Positions 54,113-63,549 of a stretch of 64,000 bases of DNA are shown here, piece by piece. This DNA comes from Chryseobacterium polytrichastri (GTDB lineage Bacteria > Bacteroidota > Bacteroidia > Flavobacteriales > Weeksellaceae), in assembly GCF_900142445.1 (NCBI RefSeq), contig NZ_FRAV01000023.1, positions 1-64,000 of the forward strand, read 5' to 3'. The notes under the pieces are model-generated. The model had not been told where the DNA came from, made no database searches, and worked only from the letters and a program-made list of their open reading frames with translations. The translations under genes were made by a program, and so were the position numbers. Numbering within the stretch: the stretch's first letter is position 1; the number at the start of each line of letters is the position of its first letter.

Positions 54113-54616
54113 TTATTTTAGTATTTTTAAATAGATCTTCTGAGTTTCCCCATCTAGTTTCACATTGGGAAACTGTTTATCATGGTCTATATAAATATCT
54201 TCTTTTTCATTTGGCTTACCATTTCCATTAGAATCCCATTCTATTGAGACGTAATACTTTATACGCTCTTTATCTTTTGGATCAAAATGACTTGCAGCAT
54301 CTTTAGGTACAGGCATATTAATCGTAAATGGCACAGATGTTTGCTCATACTCTTTTTCTGTAATTAAAACAGCTGGTGCATCTGCTAAGAGCGGATCATG
54401 GCCGTATAAACTTACTTTAAGTTTAGGATTTTTAATATTGAAATGATCTGTTCCTGTAAACTCTAATTTTAGATCTTTCTGATTATCAGAAGGAGTTGAA
54501 TTCTCGGATTTCACCGGAGTATTCTCAGAAAGTGGTTTCTTATCATTCTTATTACAACTTAATAAGGTTACTGATAATGCTCCTGCAGTCATTAGGAGTA
54601 AAATATTTCTTTTCAT
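54113..54616 (-). CDS. Lipoprotein of unknown function
   Basis: This 167-residue protein has a lipoprotein signal (MKRNILLLMTAGALSVTLLSC; lipobox LLSC, Cys21) and a low-complexity NKNDKKPLSENTPVKSENSTPSDNQ spacer. A compact beta domain follows (LKLEFTGTDHFNIKNPKLKVSLYG). It includes SIEWDSNGNGKPNEKEDIYID, which looks like an EF-hand-style or DxNxNGxxxxxE calcium loop. The function is unknown. Confidence 0.7.
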   Translation of the reverse strand: MKRNILLLMTAGALSVTLLSCNKNDKKPLSENTPVKSENSTPSDNQKDLKLEFTGTDHFNIKNPKLKVSLYGHDPLLADAPAVLITEKEYEQTSVPFTINMPVPKDAASHFDPKDKERIKYYVSIEWDSNGNGKPNEKEDIYIDHDKQFPNVKLDGETQKIYLKILK

Positions 54617-54780
54617 TTGTTTTGATATTTTGGTGTTATTACTTAAATCTGATTACAAATTGTATGCCTTTAAAAAAGAAAACTCAATCTTTCTCAGTAT
54701 CAATAAATATAAAAAAATTAAGACTTTATTAATACTTAAATTACTTTACAATGAACTGATATATTGTTATTTGATTTTTT

Positions 54781-55137
54781 TCATATCAAATCATTAATTT
54801 CACTTTGAACCTTTTTCGTTAATGATTTAAATACCAATTCATACGAATGATCAATTAATTTAAAAATCAACTCTCTTTTTAATCCGTCTACAGAAACAGA
54901 ATTCCAATGGGTTTTATTCATATGAAATGCACCGGTAATTTGTGGATGCTGCTCACGAAGCTCTGCACTCCATTCCGGGTCTGTCTTTACGTTAACTCCC
55001 AATGGCTGTCTTTCTAAGCCCATTAATAAAAATATTTTTGTGCCTACTTTCATCACAAGCGTTTCATTATCAAAAGGAAAAGTTTCTGTAACTCCTTTTT
55101 TGGCTAGGCAATAATCTAAAATTTCGTTGGCATCCAT
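54781..55137 (-). CDS. MmcQ/YjbR-family protein
   Basis: The 118-residue protein matches the MmcQ/YjbR (CyaY-like double-wing) family across its length. ILDYCLAKKGVTETFPFDNETLVMKVGTKIFLLM (cited in part) is the start. LGVNVKTDPEWSAELREQHPQITGAFHMNKTHWNSVSVDG (cited in part) holds the conserved H-W-N-S-V motif. Members have been suggested to bind DNA, but the function is not established. A minus-strand TAAATTTG promoter match lies at 55184-55191. Confidence 0.88.
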   Translation of the reverse strand: MDANEILDYCLAKKGVTETFPFDNETLVMKVGTKIFLLMGLERQPLGVNVKTDPEWSAELREQHPQITGAFHMNKTHWNSVSVDGLKRELIFKLIDHSYELVFKSLTKKVQSEINDLI

Positions 55138-55233
55138 GAATTTTAATAAATGATAAGTGATTAATGATCGTTGATATTAATTTCAAATTTAGTAAATTTA
55201 AGAAAGAAACATCATCACCTTAAAATATTTAAT

Positions 55234-55890
55234 ATGAAAGCTTTAGTAATCGGCGCAACAGGTGCTACAGGAAAGGATTTGGTTAACCAATTACTTCATG
55301 ATAAAAACTTCGATGAAGTAGAAATTTTCGTAAGAAAACCTATTGATATCCAACATGATAAACTAAAAGTTCATATTGTAAATTTTGATAAACCTGAGGA
55401 ATGGAAAGATGCCGTAAAAGGTGATGTAGCATTTTCATGCTTAGGAACTACTCTGAAAGCAGCAGGAAGTAAGGAAGCTCAGCGAAAAGTTGATTTTGAT
55501 TATCAATATGAATTTGCAAAAGCAGCTAAAGAAAACAAGGTTGATGATTATGTTTTAGTCTCTGCATATGGAGCCAATCCTCAATCAAAAATTTTCTATT
55601 CTAAAATGAAAGGCGAATTGGAAGAGGCTGTAAAAGAATTACATTTCAATAAAATTACCATTTTTAAACCCGGAATGTTGGAAAGAAAAGACTCTGAAAG
55701 AACAGGAGAAGTTTTAGGAAGTAGAATTATAAAGTTTGCTAATAAGTTCGGATTGCTGGAAAGTCAAAAACCGCTTCCCACAGATATTTTAGCTAAAGCA
55801 ATGATTAATTCTTCTAAAATAAAAAGCAATGGCTATTCGAGTATTAAACTGGGGAATATTTTTTGTTTTGCGGAGAAAAGTAATGGGTGA
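55234..55890 (+). CDS. NAD(P)-binding Rossmann protein (TIP30/atypical SDR)
   Basis: The start at 55234 (MKALVIGATGATGKDLVNQLL) puts the GATGATG dinucleotide motif at residues 7-13 and gives 218 residues. The longer frame from 55171 adds 21 atypical residues. Family traits include FSCLGTTLKAAGSKEAQRKVDFDY, YVLVSAYGANPQSKIFYSKMKGELE (serine then Y-x-x-x-K, S-A-Y-G-A-x-x-x-S-x-x-x-Y) and IFKPGML. These are as in the HTATIP2/TIP30-like atypical SDRs. The substrate is unknown. Confidence 0.85.
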   Translation: MKALVIGATGATGKDLVNQLLHDKNFDEVEIFVRKPIDIQHDKLKVHIVNFDKPEEWKDAVKGDVAFSCLGTTLKAAGSKEAQRKVDFDYQYEFAKAAKENKVDDYVLVSAYGANPQSKIFYSKMKGELEEAVKELHFNKITIFKPGMLERKDSERTGEVLGSRIIKFANKFGLLESQKPLPTDILAKAMINSSKIKSNGYSSIKLGNIFCFAEKSNG

Positions 55891-55962
55891 TTTTAATGTG
55901 AAAAGTGAATAAAGTCAATTGTGAATTTTACTCTATTTAATTACTGCCTTTTTATAATATAA

Positions 55963-56041
55963 AAGCTTCGACTCCGCTCAGCTTGACATTTCTAATACTT
56001 ATTGTAAAGTCTGAATATATCAAACAAATCGAAGTCGAAAA
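55963..56041. repeat. TTCGACT-bounded short repeat
   Basis: The 79-base unit starts with AAGCTTCGACTCCGCTC and ends GAAGTCGAAAA. TTCGACT (55967-55973) and AGTCGAA (56033-56039) are inverted ends. TTCGACTCCGCTC also occurs exactly at 1437-1449. This is a flavobacterial dispersed element fragment. Confidence 0.5.
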
Positions 56042-56063
56042 ATATTTGTATTCTCTATAAACT

Positions 56064-56858
56064 TTAAGAGAACTCTTCTTTTAATTTCTTAGAAATTTCT
56101 TCGGCAATAGGCTTGTCTTTTATTTTTTCATAAACCTGTTTAGCTTTTTTCATTAGCTTTTCATCATTTTTACTTTTTCCAACTTTTATTTGAGATAAAG
56201 CATAGAGCGCTAAATAATTATCATCTTTTTTATATGCAGAATGTACTTCTTCAAGATAAGGTAAAGCCTCTTCATAACTACCTTTCAAACTGTACAGCAT
56301 TCCATACATATATCTTCCATCAGCTTTCATTCCACCTGTATATTTATAAAGACTTTCAGCTTCCTTAAGGTTCTGTATGCCTTTATCATAATCAGCTAAC
56401 ATGATAGAAGTATTGGCAATTCCATAATATCCTTCAGGATTTGTTGGGAAATATTTTACCATTTCCTCATATTTTTTTCTGGCTTCATCAGCAGCTCCAA
56501 ATCTCATGAATTCAATTGCGAGATTCTGTTTAAATATAGGAGCTTTATTTTGGGCTAAACTATCTGCAACATAATAATATGCAAGAGCTTCATCATGCTT
56601 GTCTTGTAATCTAAAAAGGTATCCTGCCAAGAAGAAAGCATCACAATATTTGGGATCTTTATCTGCAGTCGAAATAAGAATACGAGTTGCTTTTTCGTAA
56701 AATTCAGGATATTGAAGGGTTTTTATACCTACCTCAAAACTTTTTTTTGATTCTGCTTTTTCAGGAGTACAATAATTTGTTTTTCCTAAAAAATAGCTGT
56801 CTTGTGAAAACCCTTTAATAGAAAAGATTAAAATAAAAATGGTTAGTAGTTTTTTCAT
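56064..56858 (-). CDS. Exported tetratricopeptide-repeat protein
   Basis: The start at 56858 (MKKLLTIFILIFSIKGFSQ) gives a signal peptide and 264 residues. The frame to 56891 would run into the upstream terminator. The mature protein is a series of about six TPR-like helix pairs: AFFLAGYLFRLQDKHDEALAYYYVADSL, GAADEARKKYEEMVKYFPTNPEGYYGIANTSIML (cited in part) and GSYEEALPYLEEVHSAY. It is probably a periplasmic scaffold. It follows the glutathione peroxidase gene on the same strand. Confidence 0.82.
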   Translation of the reverse strand: MKKLLTIFILIFSIKGFSQDSYFLGKTNYCTPEKAESKKSFEVGIKTLQYPEFYEKATRILISTADKDPKYCDAFFLAGYLFRLQDKHDEALAYYYVADSLAQNKAPIFKQNLAIEFMRFGAADEARKKYEEMVKYFPTNPEGYYGIANTSIMLADYDKGIQNLKEAESLYKYTGGMKADGRYMYGMLYSLKGSYEEALPYLEEVHSAYKKDDNYLALYALSQIKVGKSKNDEKLMKKAKQVYEKIKDKPIAEEISKKLKEEFS

Positions 56859-56876
56859 AGTTATAAAAATAAAAAA

Positions 56877-56896
56877 AGTGGATGAAAACATCCACT
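56877..56896 (-). terminator. Terminator of the glutathione peroxidase gene
   Basis: AGTGGATG (56877-56884) pairs with CATCCACT (56889-56896) around AAAA; on the minus strand it leads into seven T residues. Confidence 0.85.
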
Positions 56897-56920
56897 CTAC
56901 AAAAATATAATTTTATATTG

Positions 56921-57499
56921 TTATTTCAAATACTTCGTAATCGCTTTGTCAGTAGGTTTTGTAGTACTGATAAAAGTATCGATCAACTTCCCGTTTTCAT
57001 CAATTAAAAACTTTGTAAAATTCCAAAGGATGGTTGTATTTTTTACTCCGTTCAGTTCTTTTTCTGTTAAATACTGGAAAATAGGAGCTTTATCATCTCC
57101 TTTTACAGAAACTTTTGCTGCTAAGGGAAATGTTACTCCATAATTTTTTTGACAAAAAGCACCAATTTCAGTATTAGTCCCAGGTTCTTGTCCACCAAAG
57201 TTATTGGCAGGGAAACCTACAATCACCAATTTATCTTTATACTCTTCATACAGCTTCTCAAGATCAGCATATTGTGGTGTAAATCCACATTCAGAAGCTG
57301 TGTTTACGATAAGGATTTTCTTTCCTTTAAAATCGGCAAAGTTAATTTCTTTCCCTTCTTCCAAGGCATTAACTTTGAAATCGTATATTGTCTTTCCCAT
57401 AAGTTCTTTGGTTTTAGCTTTAGACGTTTCCCCTTTCTTCTGAGCGCAACTATTAAAAAAAGTTACAAAAGAAATCAGTAATAAAAAAAACTTTTTCAT
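56921..57499 (-). CDS. Glutathione peroxidase-family lipoprotein
   Basis: The 192-residue protein begins with a lipoprotein signal (MKKFFLLLISFVTFFNSC, lipidated Cys18) and then a thioredoxin-fold GPx domain. The peroxidatic cysteine is in VNTASECGFTPQY, the catalytic glutamine region in FPANNFGGQEPG, and the tryptophan/asparagine in LWNFTKFLI. Bacterial enzymes of this type usually take electrons from thioredoxin. Surface anchoring suggests defence against external peroxides. Confidence 0.92.
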   Translation of the reverse strand: MKKFFLLLISFVTFFNSCAQKKGETSKAKTKELMGKTIYDFKVNALEEGKEINFADFKGKKILIVNTASECGFTPQYADLEKLYEEYKDKLVIVGFPANNFGGQEPGTNTEIGAFCQKNYGVTFPLAAKVSVKGDDKAPIFQYLTEKELNGVKNTTILWNFTKFLIDENGKLIDTFISTTKPTDKAITKYLK

Positions 57500-57544
57500 T
57501 CTTATTAATTTTATTTAGCAGTTTTGCTGCTGTTATTTTTATCC

Positions 57545-58207
57545 TTAAAATTTAAAAATATTGTCTGGAAAAACTTTGTTGATATCAATTTTATTGATCA
57601 ACATTACGTAATCTCCATCTTTTTTAGCACTAGAAGATTCTATTCTGAAAGGCATTAACAAGCTTCCCACTTTTTTATAATCAGAATAAGTAAGCGTTTC
57701 TTCTTTCTTAATCTCTTTTAACAGCATATAAGTTTTGGTGTCGAAATAGTAAAAATTCTTATTTACATTTTTCGTAAGTTCTACTTTATGACAGTAAATA
57801 TCTCCTACTTTTTCCTTTCCTAAATATTTGGCCTCGAAACCTTTATTTTCCCAATCTATAAAATCGTTATCAAAACTTTCAGGAACATAGCTTGTATATT
57901 CTTGCACTTTATTCGTGGCATAATTCATGGCATATCCTTTACTTCCATCATATCCTTCAATCGCTGTATCTTTATTATTAATCGTAAGAACAGTTTTTGT
58001 AAGATTTGGACGCTGTTGGTAGATTTTTATCGGATATTCATCTTTAATTCCTAAGACTACTTTTCCCTGAAGTAATACTGAATTTAACAGCTTCCAATTT
58101 GTTAATCCTCCGGATAATTCGATGTTTTTATCTATGATTTCCTTTGCCGTCTGTGCAAAAGAGAGTTGCGAATAAATCAGGACGAAAACTAACAGTAATT
58201 TCTTCAT
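57545..58207 (-). CDS. LolA-like periplasmic protein
   Basis: A signal peptide (residues 1-18, ending SFAQ) precedes a 200-residue beta-rich domain of the LolA/outer-membrane-lipoprotein-sorting fold. AKEIIDKNIELSGGLTNWKLLNSVLLQGKV is the typical start in Bacteroidota, and GYDGSKGYAMNYATNK with KNFYYFDTKTYMLLKEI form the half-barrel. It is not the housekeeping LolA by sequence. A role in carrying lipids or lipoproteins is a family inference. It lies 45 bases upstream of the glutathione peroxidase gene. Confidence 0.75.
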   Translation of the reverse strand: MKKLLLVFVLIYSQLSFAQTAKEIIDKNIELSGGLTNWKLLNSVLLQGKVVLGIKDEYPIKIYQQRPNLTKTVLTINNKDTAIEGYDGSKGYAMNYATNKVQEYTSYVPESFDNDFIDWENKGFEAKYLGKEKVGDIYCHKVELTKNVNKNFYYFDTKTYMLLKEIKKEETLTYSDYKKVGSLLMPFRIESSSAKKDGDYVMLINKIDINKVFPDNIFKF

Positions 58208-58225
58208 TAATTAAATTTATAAATT

Positions 58226-58233
58226 CAAATATA
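58226..58233 (-). promoter_or_regulatory. Bacteroidota -7 promoter element for the LolA-like gene
   Basis: The minus strand reads TATATTTG, 18 bases before the ATG at 58207, matching TAnnTTTG. Confidence 0.5.
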
Positions 58234-58406
58234 AGGCTTTGTAATGACTTCTTCTATTAATAATATACTAAATGGATTGGATGTATAGTAATTTTTTTTG
58301 TGTTGATAACCGAGGTTCTAAACCAACTATTGCTGTGAAGGAATCGTTTCTGTTGCAGCTAGTGTATTGATTATTATTTTTTAACAATCAAAATACACAT
58401 ACAGTT

Positions 58407-58539
58407 TGTCATTCTGAAAGTGAAAATCCATAAAATCTTAGGTGAAAACATTCAAGGTTTTCTTTATCATTTCGACGTAATGAAAAATTTATATGAATGT
58501 TTAGATTCCACGCTCCCCTTCGTTTCGCTCTGAATGACA
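58407..58539. repeat. MITE-like element with TGTCATTC ends, copy 1
   Basis: The 133-bp unit begins TGTCATTCTGA and ends TCTGAATGACA, an 11-base inverted repeat with one mismatch. The interior includes TTTCGACGTAATGA and CCTTCGTTTCGCTC. It has no coding capacity. A related unit lies at 63550-63632. Confidence 0.6.
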
Positions 58540-58554
58540 CAATTGAGAATCCTT

Positions 58555-59277
58555 TTAAATCAGCTTCCTCGCTTTTTCAAGGTCTTCTGGAGTATCAATT
58601 CCAACACCAACAAAATTGGTTTCTATCATTTTAATTTTCATCCCATATTCTAAATAACGTATGCATTCAATCTTTTCAGATATTTCCAACGGCTTCATCT
58701 CCAGTTTCGAAAACTGAAGTAAAGCATGTTTTCTGAAAGCATATACTCCGATATGTTTAAAGTAGCTTATATCATAAGAAACTTCTCTATGAAAAGGAAT
58801 TACAGAGCGGCTAAAATACAATGCAAAACCACTATTATCTGTAATTACTTTTACATTATTCGGGTTTTCAACTTCCTCTTTTTCAGTCAATTTTATTTTT
58901 AATGAAGCTAAAGAAATTTCCTGATTATCATCTTCTTTGAAAACTTCAATTAACTGTCTTAAAGGTTCCAGTTTAAGAAAAGGTTCATCTCCCTGAACAT
59001 TGATAACAATATCACAATCAATATTTTGAACTGCTTCTGCAATACGATCGCTCCCTGTTTCATGTTGCCCCGTCATAACAGCTTTTCCTCCGTTATTCTC
59101 TATTTCAGTAAAAATAATCTCAGAATCTGTAGCCACAAAAACTTCATCAAATAGACCTGTATCTACAACATTTTGATATGTCGTGGTAATCACAGTTTTT
59201 TCGCCTAACATCTGCATTAATTTTCCTGGAAAGCGGCTTGCTTCATAACGAGCGGGAATAACAGCGATGATTTTCAT
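58555..59277 (-). CDS. kdsB: CMP-Kdo synthetase (3-deoxy-manno-octulosonate cytidylyltransferase)
   Basis: The 240-residue nucleotidyltransferase activates Kdo with CTP for lipopolysaccharide core synthesis. Seen motifs are [15 protein letters not shown] at the start, [33 protein letters not shown] with the metal-binding aspartate, and [22 protein letters not shown] and [13 protein letters not shown] are the usual end blocks. It partners kdsA at 36882. It lies 46 bases downstream of a PAP2-family gene on the same strand. Confidence 0.96.
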   Translation of the reverse strand: MKIIAVIPARYEASRFPGKLMQMLGEKTVITTTYQNVVDTGLFDEVFVATDSEIIFTEIENNGGKAVMTGQHETGSDRIAEAVQNIDCDIVINVQGDEPFLKLEPLRQLIEVFKEDDNQEISLASLKIKLTEKEEVENPNNVKVITDNSGFALYFSRSVIPFHREVSYDISYFKHIGVYAFRKHALLQFSKLEMKPLEISEKIECIRYLEYGMKIKMIETNFVGVGIDTPEDLEKARKLI

Positions 59278-59323
59278 TGAATATTCTAATTTTTATAATT
59301 TTATTTAAATATAGATCTTTTTA

Positions 59324-60304
59324 TTAAAAAGATAGCTTCACTCCTACTGTATTGTATTCTGAAATTCTAGAAGCCGTAAAATTTACTTTATATTTTACAT
59401 GTCCTGCACTAAATCCAGAAACAGAATATCTATTTCTTGAGATCGTTTTTCCTATAAAATATCCCATTAACAAAGCTAAAGGATAGTCTGACGCCCAATG
59501 AACCTGGCTCTGCATCATTTGAAAACATAATGCTCCGGCCAAGGTATATCCTACGGGTTTTATCCAAACAGAATCAGGATAGTTATCTGCAATTACTGTT
59601 ATTGCTGACATAAATGTAGTTAAATGTCCCGAAGGCATAGCATCATAATGTGGCGTTTCTTTGCCAAATGCGGAAAAACTCGGAAAAGGATTCCAGTCTC
59701 CTCCGGAATTACCATTTTCTATAGCGATAAAAGGGCTTTCTCTTCCTGTAATTCTTTTAATCGTTTGCGAAAATACTCCTGATAGGATTAAACTTTCCAT
59801 CAAACCACTTGCTGTCGCTTGTGCTCTATAATCGTTTTTAATTAAACCATAAGTTGCAAAACCAACACCTAATAGGACAACAGTGGATCCGTTTCCTAGT
59901 AAATAAAGTCCGGCACCAATATCTTTTGGAACTTTTACGATCCCAGCAACTTTATTATAATTATTACTTACACTCATCCCCCATTTCTCGGCAACCTCTC
60001 TGGAGTTATCTATTAATTTTTGATCAAAAGGGATCAAAATCAAGGTACTAGCCACGGCGCCACCCAGATAATAGGCATGATCCTTTGCTACAAAATCTTT
60101 ATTAGTATCAATAAAATCCTTTGGAGCCTTTGTAATAAATTCAAGAAGTTTGGGCTTGGGATACGTTCTAACAGAACCATCTTTTAAAGTATAGCTTTGA
60201 GATTGTGTTCCTTTCTCAATTTTATCAACAGCTATACTATCATTCTTTTGAGACCATACTAATACCGATATTGGTAGTAGTAACCATCTGATTTTCTTCA
60301 TCAT
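59324..60304 (-). CDS. PAP2-family phosphatase
   Basis: The 326-residue protein has an N-terminal signal-like segment (MMKKIRWLLLPISVLVWSQ; start may be the second methionine at 60301) and several hydrophobic stretches. The three-part phosphatase signature is present: KRITGRESPF near residue 190, MPSGHLTTF near 227 and HWASDYPLALLMGY near 272. Family members dephosphorylate lipid phosphates such as undecaprenyl pyrophosphate or phosphatidate. The C-terminal 50 residues are beta-like (KVNFTASRISEYNTVGVKLSF), suggesting an envelope location. It is upstream of kdsB. Confidence 0.85.
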   Translation of the reverse strand: MMKKIRWLLLPISVLVWSQKNDSIAVDKIEKGTQSQSYTLKDGSVRTYPKPKLLEFITKAPKDFIDTNKDFVAKDHAYYLGGAVASTLILIPFDQKLIDNSREVAEKWGMSVSNNYNKVAGIVKVPKDIGAGLYLLGNGSTVVLLGVGFATYGLIKNDYRAQATASGLMESLILSGVFSQTIKRITGRESPFIAIENGNSGGDWNPFPSFSAFGKETPHYDAMPSGHLTTFMSAITVIADNYPDSVWIKPVGYTLAGALCFQMMQSQVHWASDYPLALLMGYFIGKTISRNRYSVSGFSAGHVKYKVNFTASRISEYNTVGVKLSF

Positions 60305-60318
60305 TTAATGTTTAAACA

Positions 60319-60442
60319 ACCGCAATTAATCGTAAGCTTATTTAATCTGTAAACTTGTTAGTAACACTACATTCAGTTTAAAGCAAAAGAACTTTATATT
60401 ACGCTCTCTCGTTTCTCTATAACCAAAACAATTAATTGCGGT
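60319..60442. repeat. Widely spaced inverted repeat between PAP2 and aminotransferase genes
   Basis: ACCGCAATTAAT (60319-60330) and ATTAATTGCGGT (60431-60442) are exact reverse complements enclosing 100 non-coding bases. It could be a small non-autonomous element or a long RNA hairpin; no target duplication was evident. Confidence 0.5.
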
Positions 60443-60449
60443 GCTATTT

Positions 60450-61703
60450 TTATTTAAGCTTGTTTAAAGCATTTTCCAGTTTAGGCATCATCAATTCAAT
60501 TTCACTCGTAGCTAATCCACCAACAGAAGCACGGAACCAAGGTTCAGATTTTGCTTCTCCAAAAGCAGAGAAAGGAACTAGCGCCACACCAGCTTCGTTA
60601 ATTAAATAGAATACTAAGTCTGAAGAATTTTCAATAACAGATCCGTCCGGTTTTGTTTTTCCAATATAATCTAATTTGATTGTAAGGTATAACGCACCCA
60701 TTGGTTCAATACTTTCAACAGCTAATCCTTTTCCTTTTAGATCTTGAATTCCCTGGTGAAGCACTTTTAAACTTGCTTCTAATTTTCCTTTGAAATCATT
60801 TACGAAAGTATTTACATCCTCAGGGTTTTCAAAGTATTTTGCAGTAGCTTCCTGTTCAGGTTTTGGTGCCCAAGCTCCAACATGCGTCAGAAGAGCCTTC
60901 ATTTTATCAATGATAAGAGCCGGACCGAATCCCCATCCTACACGAACTCCAGTTGCTGCCAAGCACTTAGAAATACCGTCAATATAAATTGTATATTCTC
61001 TCATTTCAGGGAAAAGAGATACAGGGTCAACGTGTTTTGCTCCAAAAGTAAGGTTGGAATAAATTTGGTCATACATTAAGTACAACGGCTTTTCGTCTGC
61101 TCCTCTTTTTTTATTTTCAGCTAAAACTAATTTACAAATTTCTGAAAGTTGCTCTTCTGTAAACATTGTTCCTGTTGGGTTCAATGGTGAACAAAGAGCC
61201 AATAAAACAGCTCCGTCTAAGTGTGGTCTTAAATCATCTGCAGTAGGAAGAAAGTTGTTTTCCTGTGTTGTTTTAACTTCTACAGCATCTGCTGATGTAA
61301 GATAAGCATAATGATTATTATTCCAAGATGGTGTAGGATAAATTACTTTATCTCCTTCATCAACGATTGTTTTATAAACCGCGTAGATCAAAGGTCTTGA
61401 ACCTGCTGTGATTAAAATGTCATTCGCGCTATAATCAAGATTCCATCTCGTTTTCAAGTCTTTTGACACTTCATTTCTTAAAGATAAAAGTCCATTTGCA
61501 GGAGGATAGTTCGTCAGATTGTTCTGATATGCTTTCTGAATCTCTTCCTTCAACTTTGCAGGTATCGGGTAGATATTAGAATTCAGATCACCAATGGTAA
61601 GATTGGCTATCTCCGCTCCTTTTGCCTTTAAATCATTTACTTCATTACCAATTTTTACAATTTCAGAACCAATCAGGTTGGCTGCTAATTTTGATACTTT
61701 CAC
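60450..61703 (-). CDS. Class I/II aminotransferase
   Basis: At 417 residues this fold-type I PLP aminotransferase has LTIGDLNSNIYPIP, YPPANGLLSLRNEVS, CSPLNPTGTMF (PLP-contacting N-P-T-G), LMYDQIYSNLTF and the Schiff-base lysine in DGISKCLAATGVRVGW. It ends with a conserved arginine block (EPWFRASVGG) that binds the substrate carboxylate. It resembles aspartate/aromatic aminotransferases of the I-gamma kind, but the substrate cannot be fixed. It is separated by 84 bases from the phosphohexomutase gene upstream. Confidence 0.88.
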   Translation of the reverse strand: MKVSKLAANLIGSEIVKIGNEVNDLKAKGAEIANLTIGDLNSNIYPIPAKLKEEIQKAYQNNLTNYPPANGLLSLRNEVSKDLKTRWNLDYSANDILITAGSRPLIYAVYKTIVDEGDKVIYPTPSWNNNHYAYLTSADAVEVKTTQENNFLPTADDLRPHLDGAVLLALCSPLNPTGTMFTEEQLSEICKLVLAENKKRGADEKPLYLMYDQIYSNLTFGAKHVDPVSLFPEMREYTIYIDGISKCLAATGVRVGWGFGPALIIDKMKALLTHVGAWAPKPEQEATAKYFENPEDVNTFVNDFKGKLEASLKVLHQGIQDLKGKGLAVESIEPMGALYLTIKLDYIGKTKPDGSVIENSSDLVFYLINEAGVALVPFSAFGEAKSEPWFRASVGGLATSEIELMMPKLENALNKLK

Positions 61704-61787
61704 TTTATTTTAAATTTAGAATTATTTTTTATTTGAATGCTTAGGATCTAGGTTCAGTGTAATTTCCTAAATCCAAAGCCTCAATAT

Positions 61788-63503
61788 TTACGTTAACTGT
61801 AAGTCGTTTTTTACTTGATTAATTTTCTCATCCAACGATTTCAGTTTATCTCTGAAATCTGCTTCAGAGCTGATGCTGTCTTTTACCGAAATATAAAATT
61901 TAATCTTTGGCTCTGTACCTGAAGGTCTTACGCAAACTTTGGTTCCATCTTGTGTATAATAAATCAATACATTAGATTTTGGAATGTCGTTCATTACCAG
62001 TTTCTCATTTTTAGAAACCACAAAGTTCGTTTGCTCTTTAAAATCCTTCACTTCTTCAACTAGAGAACCAGCTAATTCTTTTGGTGGATTTTCACGGAAG
62101 TTCTTCATCATATTCTGAATTTCTTCAGCTCCGTCTCTTCCTTTTCTTACCAGATTTACCAATCCTTCATAATACATTCCTGTTTCCTGGTAAATTTCAA
62201 TCATATATTGATACATGGTTCTGCCATTAGCTTTACACCAAGCAGCAATTTCGCATGCAAGAAGAATACTTCCACAAGAATCTTTGTCTCTAACGAAATC
62301 TCCGGTCATAAACCCGAAACTTTCTTCACCACCACAAATGAATTTTTCTTTTCCTTCAGCTTCACGAATCATTTTTCCGATCCATTTAAATCCTGTAAGC
62401 CCAGCTTTACATTGTACCCCGAATTTCTGAGCAATATCAAAGAAAATATCTGAAGTTACGATTGTAGAACCAATAAATTCAGAACCTGTGATTTTATCTA
62501 ATTTTCTCCATTCATTTAAAATGTAGTATGTAAGAATCGTATTGGTTTGATTCCCATTTAATAACTGCATTTCACCATCAAGATTTCTTACTGCAATTCC
62601 TAATCTGTCACCATCCGGATCTGTTCCGATCACGATGTCAGCATTTGTAATTTTAGCTAAATCCATTGCCATTTCCAATGCTGCAGGCTCTTCAGGATTT
62701 GGAGATTCTACTGTGGTGAAATTTCCACTAGGAATCATCTGTTCCTTAACAAGATCTATTTTTTTAAATCCAGCCTTTTTCAACGCTTGAGGAACTGTTG
62801 TATATGTTGTACCATGAATGGAAGTGAAAACAATATTTAAGTTCTCTTTTCCAACGTTTTGGTACGTAGAGTTTTCAATACAAGCATCAATATAAACATC
62901 ATCTTGCTCTGCACCAATCCATTCAATCAAATCATCGTTTCCATCAAATTTAATTTCGTCAAATTTCACAGAATATACTTCATTAATAATCGCTTCATCG
63001 TGTGGCGGAACAATCTGCGCTCCATCATTCCAATATACTTTGTACCCGTTATATTCCGGTGGATTATGAGAAGCTGTTAATACAATTCCTCCATTACATT
63101 TTTTATCACGAACAGTGAAAGATAATTCAGGAGTCGGTCTGTGATCTTTGAAAAGCAACACTTTAATTCCGTTTGCCGTTAAAACATCAGCAACCAATTT
63201 TCCAAATTCTTTTGAATTGTGACGTACATCATACGCTATCGCAACCTTTATTTCTTCATTAGGAAATTGCGTTAACATATAATTAGCTAGCCCTTGTGTA
63301 GCCTGACCTAGCGTGTATTTATTTAAACGATTGGTTCCTACGCCCATAATTCCACGCATTCCTCCTGTTCCGAATTCCAATTCTCTATAAAAAGAATCTT
63401 CTAAATCTGGAGAATTGCTCTCAATTAATGATTGTACTGCCTCCCTAGTTTCTTTATCAAATGTATCGCTTAACCAAAGCTCTGCTTTTTCTAATGTTGT
63501 CAT
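61788..63503 (-). CDS. Phospho-sugar mutase (phosphoglucomutase/phosphomannomutase family)
   Basis: The 571-residue protein has the alpha-D-phosphohexomutase four-domain layout. The catalytic phosphoserine lies in TASHNPPEYNGYKVYW (near residue 142), the metal loop in GTDPDGDRLGIA (near 293), the sugar-specificity loop in CGGEESFGF (near 388), and the phosphate-binding loop in RPSGTEPKIKFY near the end. Length and the GGEES form favour the PGM2-like group acting on glucose- or mannose-phosphates and pentose phosphates. It supplies sugar phosphates for glycans. It starts at 63503 with no close upstream gene. Confidence 0.93.
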   Translation of the reverse strand: MTTLEKAELWLSDTFDKETREAVQSLIESNSPDLEDSFYRELEFGTGGMRGIMGVGTNRLNKYTLGQATQGLANYMLTQFPNEEIKVAIAYDVRHNSKEFGKLVADVLTANGIKVLLFKDHRPTPELSFTVRDKKCNGGIVLTASHNPPEYNGYKVYWNDGAQIVPPHDEAIINEVYSVKFDEIKFDGNDDLIEWIGAEQDDVYIDACIENSTYQNVGKENLNIVFTSIHGTTYTTVPQALKKAGFKKIDLVKEQMIPSGNFTTVESPNPEEPAALEMAMDLAKITNADIVIGTDPDGDRLGIAVRNLDGEMQLLNGNQTNTILTYYILNEWRKLDKITGSEFIGSTIVTSDIFFDIAQKFGVQCKAGLTGFKWIGKMIREAEGKEKFICGGEESFGFMTGDFVRDKDSCGSILLACEIAAWCKANGRTMYQYMIEIYQETGMYYEGLVNLVRKGRDGAEEIQNMMKNFRENPPKELAGSLVEEVKDFKEQTNFVVSKNEKLVMNDIPKSNVLIYYTQDGTKVCVRPSGTEPKIKFYISVKDSISSEADFRDKLKSLDEKINQVKNDLQLT

Positions 63504-63549
63504 ATGTGTATTTCGTTCTTTATATAGTTTGTAAAATTTGATTTTTAAC

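Larger units (their letters stand above)
58208..58554. other. Intergenic region holding a MITE-like element
   Basis: No gene is seen. A minus-strand TATATTTG promoter match lies at 58226-58233 for the LolA-like gene. A 133-bp element with inverted TGTCATTC-type ends occupies 58407-58539. Confidence 0.6.

Noticed and set aside
62208..62453. Overlapping plus-strand frames inside the phosphohexomutase gene
   Set aside because: They are antisense to the conserved sugar-binding loop and are explained by codon usage on the other strand.
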